A stretch of 64,000 bases of DNA, from the NCBI RefSeq assembly GCF_958298935.1, contig NC_084927.1:11932001-11996000 (forward strand), read 5' to 3'. Source of the stretch: Phragmites australis (lineage: Eukaryota; Streptophyta; Magnoliopsida; Poales; Poaceae). The notes beneath the pieces are model-generated. The model was not told the origin of the DNA. It saw only the letters and a list, made by a program, of their open reading frames with translations, and did not search any database. Of the stretch, positions 57,381-64,000 are shown in pieces. The first letter of the stretch is position 1, and each line of letters opens with the position of its first letter. A program made the translations under genes and the position numbers.

Positions 57381-58807
57381 TATAGGATTCAATATGCACA
57401 AAATACTCAATCAAAGGGGGTGAATAATTGCGGAAACCAGATTCAAAGATTAGCTCATCCAAATCAAAAATCGAGTTAAACTCGGTATTCCACTCGAAAT
57501 AGATTGTACACGCTCTATTAAAAATGATGTAGAGAAAGATCCATTGGTCCGATTGCCCTCATATTTGGATAGCATAATTTAGATTCAAATAAAAAACTAT
57601 TCCAATAAGAATCGAGTGAATTTGATATGTGGATCAAGTATTATGCCTAGTTAAAGAAGACTATATCAAGCAGAATTGAGTAGATAAAAAACTAGTCGAG
57701 TTGACAAAAAAGTCACTCGAGATCAAATCAAAGCTACTCGAAATTTTCTCAGATCAAACACTAAATATTCTAATAAGGTTTTGGATGAATTAAACGAGAT
57801 AAAACTCACTAAAAACACAAAATTAATAAAAAAAAAACCAAAACCAAGCACGCAGAATATAGAAACGAGAGAAAATTCTGAATCAGCAACTCATCAACTT
57901 ACAAAACTTGATTTTCATTGCATAGATGAGTTACAAGATGTCTCTCCAAAGCATCCAACAAGGATTTTCACAAAATCCCAAAACAACCCTCATTAGGGTT
58001 TCTCTATCTTTCTCTCTGTTGCGTTGTCTACCTAATACAACAGACCACTCTATTTATTGGACAGCCACACTCACAAACATGACCGAATCAAACTACAACT
58101 CCAAGTCATATTCAACCTGGTCTCTATCCTCCTCTAATCATAAGAGGACAAACAACTTCTACTAATTAAGCTAATTAGCCAACAACTCTCAAGTAATCAT
58201 ACATGCAACATCACCCATGCATACATGCATGTACATAATCAACTCAGAGTCCGTCTCTGACACTAAGTCATGTCTCAAGTTCAGCCACCACACGATTCTC
58301 TCGTGCCTCCTCCGACTCAAACACAAATTAGTCTTCACGTCCTCTCACGATCAGATCACCTCATGCATTCATCGTGAAACCTTGTCTCCATATGCAATGT
58401 TCTCTCAGCTTGAACGTCCCGAATGACATCCTAGATCACCACGACCCGAGTTCCTCCTAAACATAATCACCAAACATCAGTTTCTCCCTGAACCTAGTTC
58501 GACGATCCGTCTACAACCACGTTCACCTTCGAGCAACACCTACACATGAATCAAACAAGTACGTGCACAAGTCCTTCCCGACTTGACTCAAGATCAGTTC
58601 AGCAACACCACGCAAACTCCAAGCAAAATCAACAAGCTAACATAAGCATACCCAACTTTTGATAGCGCATAAAACCATCTATGCGATCCAAGCATATTCA
58701 AGCAACATCTTAGCAACTCATGAACATCATCCTCATATAATTATGATAAATCACTTTGCTCTGCCAATTTCATCATTCAAACCAATTTTTCATTACATGA
58801 TCTCACA
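57381..58807 (-). repeat. 5' LTR of G
   Basis: 1427 bp from TATAGGATTC (TG expected, TA seen) beside the primer site to GATCTCACA at the right. Contains AAAGGGGGTGAATAATT near its primer-site end. Plus-strand frames here are not genes. Confidence 0.8.
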
Positions 58808-58812
58808 TTCAT

Positions 58813-59847
58813 TAATATGCAAATAAAGCTACTTAATCTGTTTTAACGATTCTCCCTTCATTATGATCACAGTATACATAGGGAGGCTCGTCGGTGTCTT
58901 CCATGTGACCCAGGTCGACGTCCTCTTTGAAAGGAGATAACACATCGAATTGATTGTAGTCTTCCTCGTTAACAACATTCTCCACTCCGACAGTCCTTTT
59001 TTTTCCTTGAAGAACCATGTGGTGCTCCTCCTTGTTAGCCAGGTCTGTGTCCTTTACATAGAAGACTTGCATAACATCTTTTGCAAGCACGAATGATTCT
59101 TCTCTGTATCCAACAAGTTTTTGGTCCACTGTAGTCATACCGTACTTGTCGATCTATACGCCCCCTAAGAGTTTATTATCTTGAGCTCTCGTATAACATG
59201 TATAGCCATTTATGTCATATCCTTGTAATGCGAGGACTATAGTTGACGGTCTGTGAGCCTACACATTCAACTAAGCACACTCTAACTACTTATCCATCAC
59301 CTGTCTACGTAACTAGGCGCCACAATGATCTCAGTGCTATCACGTGATCCAAACATCAGACTTCCCTGGGTTTTTGGTGCCTAGCATCTTCTGGTATTTT
59401 TCGATATACGGGTTCAATACAATTAATTGTTGCAGAACTACGAAATGTGCTTACTTGGATGAAATGGGGTCGTTAGTGCGGAATGAGTTTGCGTCTATCG
59501 TCCCTTTCCCCTATAGCCTCCTCTCATGGTGAGATATAGACACACCAATCGATTTGAGATTCATATAGTCAACGCAGAAATCAATGATCTCCTTAGTTCC
59601 CTAGCCTAGGCCATGCAGCCTTTTGGCCAATTTTGGTTATGAACATCTTTCTTCAGAACTCTCACGAACCTCTCGAAAGGGTACATCTGATGCAGAAATA
59701 CAGGACCAAGAATCTGTATCTCTTTCATAATGTGAACAATTAGATGTACCATGATATCAAAAAGAATGGAGAGAAACACGCCTCAAGCTAGGATAGAGTC
59801 TCGACCATGTCTTCCTGTAGCTTATCTAGTTTTGTCGAATTGATGGC
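58813..59847 (-). pseudogene. CACTA TNP2-type transposase, C-terminal fragment
   Basis: Minus-strand remnant of an En/Spm-type transposase. Reading from the right: LEACFSPFFFDIMVHL, LGPVFLHQMYPFERF and LKKDVHNQNWP (about 59790-59620) are the DUF4218 region. Next come YDINGYTCYTRAQDNK (about 59220-59170) and, from 59138, KLVGYREESFVLAKD, MQVFYVKDTD and KKRTVGVENVVNEED, the DUF4216 region, with a stop at 58833. Part between the two regions is worn and broken by stops. Element G inserted just beyond the stop; B2 cuts the upstream side. The CACTA terminal repeats are not in view. Confidence 0.8.
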
Positions 59848-60660
59848 TGTTGAGGGTCGTTATTAAGGACCACCGATGGCCCCTTGGCTTAATTAGCTCA
59901 GCCTCCCAAAGGTTGAGCCTGTTTCCGCCTTCCAAAACCCCGGCCTTCCGGAGCCCAGCCTCCCGAAGGTTCGGTCTCCGAGGCTTCAGCCTCCCGAAGC
60001 CTCCCCCTTCCAAAGACCCGGCCTTTCGGAGCTCAGCCTCCCGAAGGCCCAGTCCCCGAGGCTTCGGCCTCCCGCTGCCCAGGCTAGCTTCCTGGGGGTT
60101 ACTGAGTGAGTCATCAGACCACAGGAAAAATCTGCCAAAATGGAAGAACTAGTCATTGTTTGCCTGCGAGGAAGTGACCGGCACTAAATACCTAGGCTAG
60201 TGGATGCCACTCTGACACCCCAGCACGATGGTACCTATCCAGATACCCCTAGTGGTGCGACGTCGGGACGCAACTGGCGACCGGCTCGCCCCCTTCAGGC
60301 ACCATGATAATTACCACGGTGGATATTTATCTCCCGACAGGATAGAAGGTAGTCATCCGGGATAAGGCTCAGTAATTTGGCCGGATCCCGGATAATTATA
60401 CATTATGATAACTTGTACGCCAAGCTACGCATGGCCCTATAAATAGGAGGCCATGGTCCTCTGGGAAGAGGACGGTCACAGTGAAAAAGAACACGCATCA
60501 CAGCGAACGTTGTGATACTCCTCCAAGGATGATACATTTTCCTGTCATCAATATACCCGTGGTGTTCCTTCCTCTCAAACTTTATCTCCAAACTTGAGTC
60601 TCCTCCTTAGAAGAAACTCTCGCCGTACTTGCTGGAGCAAGATGAACTCTTGCTCCAACA
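59848..60660 (+). repeat. 5' LTR of B2
   Basis: Starts TGTTGAGGGTC and ends TTGCTCCAACA. TATA box CTATAAATAG at 60437-60446. The U3 minisatellite (about 59900-60085) is built on CTCCCGAAGG and differs from that of B1. Confidence 0.88.
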
Positions 60661-60680
60661 ATGGAGCCATTCGTGGGGAC
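60661..60680 (+). promoter_or_regulatory. Primer-binding site region of B2
   Basis: ATGGAGCCATTCGTGGGGAC directly after the LTR; counterpart of 12243-12262 in B1. Confidence 0.5.
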
Positions 60681-60709
60681 TCGAACACAGAAGTGCTAAG
60701 AGAGGTAGG

Positions 60710-62275
60710 ATACCACCCAAGAAAAAAACCACAAAGACCACATCGGCAGTGGCCGACCCCCCAATCACGCCTGCACGGCAGTCCAGCTGGCTATACGTGG
60801 CCGGCACTGACAACGGCCCCCCAGCTGGGGGGAACGGGAACCTTGCGGCCACCACCGACCCAACCATAACTACAACTATGGGCGACACCGAAGGGTTCTC
60901 TACCTCGGGGACCCAGCAGCAGCAAGGAGAGGCCCCCTCTGAGCCCTTAGGGGCTGCGGCCAGCGTTGCCGATGGAAACACCGCTCCGCCCGAGCAGCAA
61001 TCAGACTTGGTGGCACTCCTGGCATAGATGGAGGAGCTATGGACGGCCTTACGGGCCAAGCAGGAAGCTGCCCACACCATCGCCGCTGCTCCCGGAATGA
61101 TCGGTGTGTTTTCGACCCAAGCTCTACGAACAGGAGAGCCCCTCGGTGCAAGGACACGACCCGTTCATTCCCCAGAGCCCTGGGGCTGGCGTCGTGAGGA
61201 TCCCCTGCAGGACTACGACTCTCCCCTGCGGGCCGACCTGCAGGCCATACCCATCCCTGGGGGTTTTCGGACCTCGAAGTTGCCCAAGTTTAAAGGCAAT
61301 TCAGACCCCGACGAGTTCGCCCGATCCTACGTCCTAGCCATAGAGGCTAGCGGGGGCGGACCGGCCACCATGGCTAAATGCTTGCCCCTCGCCCAAGAAG
61401 GGGTGGCCATACGTTGGTTCTGGGCGCTGGACCCGGCACCATTCACACCTAGTCCCAACTCCAAGACCTCTTCCGCAGCAACTTCCAGGACACCTTCATC
61501 AAACCAGTAACCTTCGACAGCCTATTCACTATTAGGCAAGGACCAGATGAAACCCTCTGGAACTACTTTTGAAGGTTCTCCCAGACCAAAGCCTAGATTA
61601 GGGGCATATCAGACTCTTCGACCATCGATGCCACAACCTAGGGCATGGCCGAAGGCCCCCTGTATGATCGACTAAATCGGCACCCAATACGCACGGTAGA
61701 AATCCTCACGAGCAAGTTTGAGGAATAGGCACGGGCAGAGGAGGAAAAGCTTCGCCGAAGGAGCTCACAAGCTGGTGAAGCTTCCCATGCCAGTACTGAG
61801 AGACCACACTCGCAGGCCGGATCATCACACACCCTGGCTCCGTCGACAAAAAGGAGCTTCGAGGAGGCGCTTACCGCCAGGTCCCAAAGGGGGCGACAAC
61901 GGCAACGCCGAAACATCAGCAATATCAGCCCAAGCCATGGGGCTCCGAACCAAAGTCACCCCAGGGGACGCGGCCGAGGATGCTCCAGAGGCCTCTCGGA
62001 GCGAGGCCACGCCCCAAACCAGCAGAGGAAGTCCTACTGCACTCTACAAGGCGCGGGATGAGAGCACAATACCGATAACTGTCAATCCCTCACCACCTTC
62101 CGAGAGGAGTACATCAGGAGGCAAGCGACCTTCGCCTCCAACGGTGGGGCCCCAAGGGGCAGTCCGAAGATCGCAGGCCATCGGCCAACCAGCGGGTAGA
62201 CCACCTGGCCCCACAAAATCCTCTGCAGCTGGCCCTACCTTCACCACCCCAGTCATCCCTAGAACCGCACAGTGA
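60710..62275 (+). pseudogene. B2 gag (Tat type), broken
   Basis: The expected start codon is ATA (60710-60712), where B1 has ATG. The frame continues PPKKKTTKTTSAVAD to a TAG at 61025. From 61028, MEELWTALRAKQEA, FRTSKLPKFKGNSD and VAIRWFWALDPAP; then broken RFSQTKA, LNRHPIRTVEIL and the Gag tail. A knuckle-like YCTLQGAG...HNTDNC lies near 62036-62086. At least four stops or shifts. Confidence 0.78.
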
Positions 62276-62399
62276 TGAAGGAGCGCGAGGCAAACGGATC
62301 GTCCTCGCCATTACCGGTGGAGGGAGCTTCGGAGGCACTTCAAAACAACAGTGGCGACACTACGCCTGCGGGGTGCACCACATTGGAGCAACTAGCATC

Positions 62400-62850
62400 C
62401 ACCGATAGGACCCCAACTGGGCCGACGCCCCCGTAACATTCACCGTCGACAACTCTAAAGGGGTAAAATGTCCCCATTCCGGTGCCCTGGTCCTCTTAGC
62501 CAATATTGCTGAAGTCGAGGTCCGAAGAATACTGGTCGGCAGAGGCAGCTCGACGGACCTCCTATTCATTCATGTCTTCGACCAGCTCCGAATTTCGCGA
62601 AGCAAGCTCTCACCAAGCAGCAGACCCCTCCAGAGATTCAATGGAGCCCCCCCTCAATGCCCTAGGACAGATAGAACTCTTGGTACTCTTCGGTGAGGGC
62701 TCTGCATCACGATCCGAGGTTATCACCTTCGACATCGTGGACGTACCATACGCCTACAGTGCCATCCTAGGACGGGGGACCCTGAACAGATTCGGAGCTG
62801 TACCCCATCACAATTACCTCTGCCGAAAATACCCGGACCCCAGGGACTAA
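62400..62850 (+). pseudogene. B2 aspartic protease region
   Basis: RRILVGRGSSTDLLF (about 62521-62565) has lost the catalytic Asp (VGRG in place of VDGG of B1). Downstream are LGQIELLVLFGEG and VITFDIVDVPYAYSAILG in another frame. Inactive. Confidence 0.75.
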
Positions 62851-63059
62851 TAACCATCCACGACGACCAAGACCTGGCTAGACGCATCGAGTATGAGCAC
62901 CCTGCTCCGCTCCCTAGTCGTCGTATCCACACTATGACATGGGAGGACTCGAAAGATCCTCCATCAGCGCACCCCGGGCACCGCTGCCATCCAAGGCCAC
63001 AACCAGAAGGGGACATAAAGCTAGTCCTCATACACCAAGACCAACCCGACTAGACCTTC

Positions 63060-64000
63060 CAAATAGGGGCAGACCACGCCTCCGGGCAAGAAACCCAACT
63101 TCTGGCTGTCTTACGGAGTAACCTTGACATCTTCGCATGGTCCTCACTGGACCTCCCAGGAGTCGACCGTAGCATCATCGAGCACTCGCTCCAGGTCGAC
63201 CCGAAGGCAAGACCCGTACGCCAGGGGCTTCGCAAGCTCTCCCCAGAGCGGGCAGAAGCCGCAAAAGAAGAAGTCCAGAAGCTGTTGAAAGCATGTGTTA
63301 TTTGAGAGGTTATCCACTCCAATTGGCTCTCCAACACCGTCCTAGTCAAAAACATAGCAAAAAATGGCGTATGTGCATCGATTTCACGTCATCAAACACA
63401 GTATGCCCCCAGGATCCGTACCCTCTCCCCGGCATCGACCAGCTGGTGGATTCTACCACCGGCTGCAAAATGCTAAGCTTCCTCGACGCCTACTCCGGAT
63501 ACCACCAGGTGTGGATGGCAACAGAAGATGAAAACAAGACCAGCTTTATTACCCCTTTCGGAGTATACTGCAACGTCTGGATGCCCTTTAGTCTTCGAAA
63601 CGCCGAGGCCACGTTCTTCCGCCTAGCACACAAGGTGCTGCAACAGCAGTTGGGCCGCAACGTCGAGGCCTACATATAGGATATCTTGGTAAAAAAGCAA
63701 CTAGAAGCCACCCATGTTGCCGACCTACAAGAAACATTCAACAGCCTCCGAGCCGCTGGCGTACAGCTAAACCCAGAAAATGCGTATTTGGCGCTAGAGG
63801 TGGAAAAATGCTAGGGTATCTTGTCTCCCGAAGAGGCATTGAGGCCAACCTGGGCAAGATTCGTGCTATCGCAGAAATGTCATATCCTAAAGAAGTACAG
63901 TGCTTGGCCAGCCGCCTCATAGCCCTCAGTTACTTGCTCGCGAAATCCGCTGAGCACAACCTCCCTTTCTTTAAAATGCTAAGGGGCTCTGAGCTGTTTA
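63060..64000 (+). pseudogene. B2 reverse transcriptase, partial
   Basis: The N-part reads RQGLRKLSPERAEAAKEE then a TGA near 63304. From 63370, WRMCIDFTSSNTVCPQD, MLSFLDAYSGYHQVWMA and SFITPFGVYCNVWMPF. The catalytic site reads AYI-stop-DIL: the YMDD of B1 is lost by a TAG at 63677. Further shifts near 63780. The window ends in the thumb region. Confidence 0.85.

Larger units (their letters stand above)
50758..58807 (-). mobile_element. Element G: SIRE-like Ty1/copia retrotransposon, decayed
   Basis: Minus-oriented, with 5' LTR 57381-58807 on the right and a truncated 3' LTR 50758-50963 on the left. In minus-strand order it has primer site, gag with two zinc knuckles, integrase, RT and RNase H, the copia order (INT before RT). 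Every frame is broken by stops. The 3' LTR keeps only its first ~206 bp (element sense); the rest is replaced by the sequence at 50291-50757. The right side abuts the CACTA remnant. TTCAT follows the right LTR, but its partner is lost. Confidence 0.85.
59848..64000 (+). mobile_element. Element B2: second B-family Tat element, cut by window edge
   Basis: A 5' LTR, primer site, gag, protease and RT in the same order as B1, with high similarity in pol. The 5' flank is ATGGC (59843-59847); the matching TSD would lie beyond 64000. It inserted in the CACTA transposase remnant. Coding is inactivated: the gag ATG is ATA, and the RT catalytic site has a stop. Confidence 0.88.

Noticed and set aside
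57781..58426. Plus-strand frames of 60-80 codons right of copia gag
   Set aside because: They lie within the 5' LTR of element G and have no motif.

Overview
The window looks like gene-poor, repeat-rich DNA from a grass (Poaceae). This rests on the transposon lineages recognised: Ty3/gypsy Tat elements carrying an antisense ORF, a CRM-type chromovirus whose pol frame runs into its LTR, very long Tekay/Del-type LTRs, a SIRE-like Ty1/copia element, a CACTA TNP2-type transposase and a plant L1-type LINE. The species cannot be named from sequence alone. I see no intact host gene. The only host-like coding relic is a broken NLR (NB-ARC type) resistance-gene fragment near 45.7-46.4 kb.

About 43 kb of the window (2109-44856) is one nested stack. 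The oldest layer, element A, is a minus-strand Tat-lineage gypsy element. Its 5' LTR is on the right (44337-44856) and its 3' LTR on the left (2109-2681). Four later insertions cut it into five pieces, each with a 5-bp target-site duplication (TSD) readable in the sequence: solo LTR S1 (5340-9237, ATAGG), Tat element B1 (11382-28491, CGAGC), CRM-type element C1 (32536-39375, TGGGA) and solo LTR S2 (39735-43726, GTTGA). Removing B1 puts the two halves of A's integrase zinc-finger/core region back together. B1's own 3' LTR is interrupted at 22917-28012 by a cluster of scraps: a copia-type LTR piece, a partial CRM-like LTR, a second A-like integrase piece, a Tekay-type gag-protease-RT piece and a near-complete CRM-like LTR.

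Right of the stack (44857-50757) lie unassigned DNA, the NLR relic, a broken LINE (ORF1 plus the start of ORF2), a Tekay-type LTR fragment and a possible plus-oriented LTR remnant. From 50758 to 58807 there is a decayed minus-strand SIRE-like copia element, inserted just beyond the stop codon of a CACTA transposase remnant (58813-59847, minus). That remnant is cut in turn by a second Tat element of the B family, B2 (59848 to the window end), which continues past the edge.

All retroelement coding regions are inactivated by stops, frameshifts or deletions. Points that deserve a second look are the two unrelated tandem-repeat arrays between int and the 3' LTR of A and B1, the antisense ORFs in both Tat elements, the deletion-with-filler scar in C1, the CRM-like LTR pair flanking foreign DNA, and the NLR relic with a lost P-loop.
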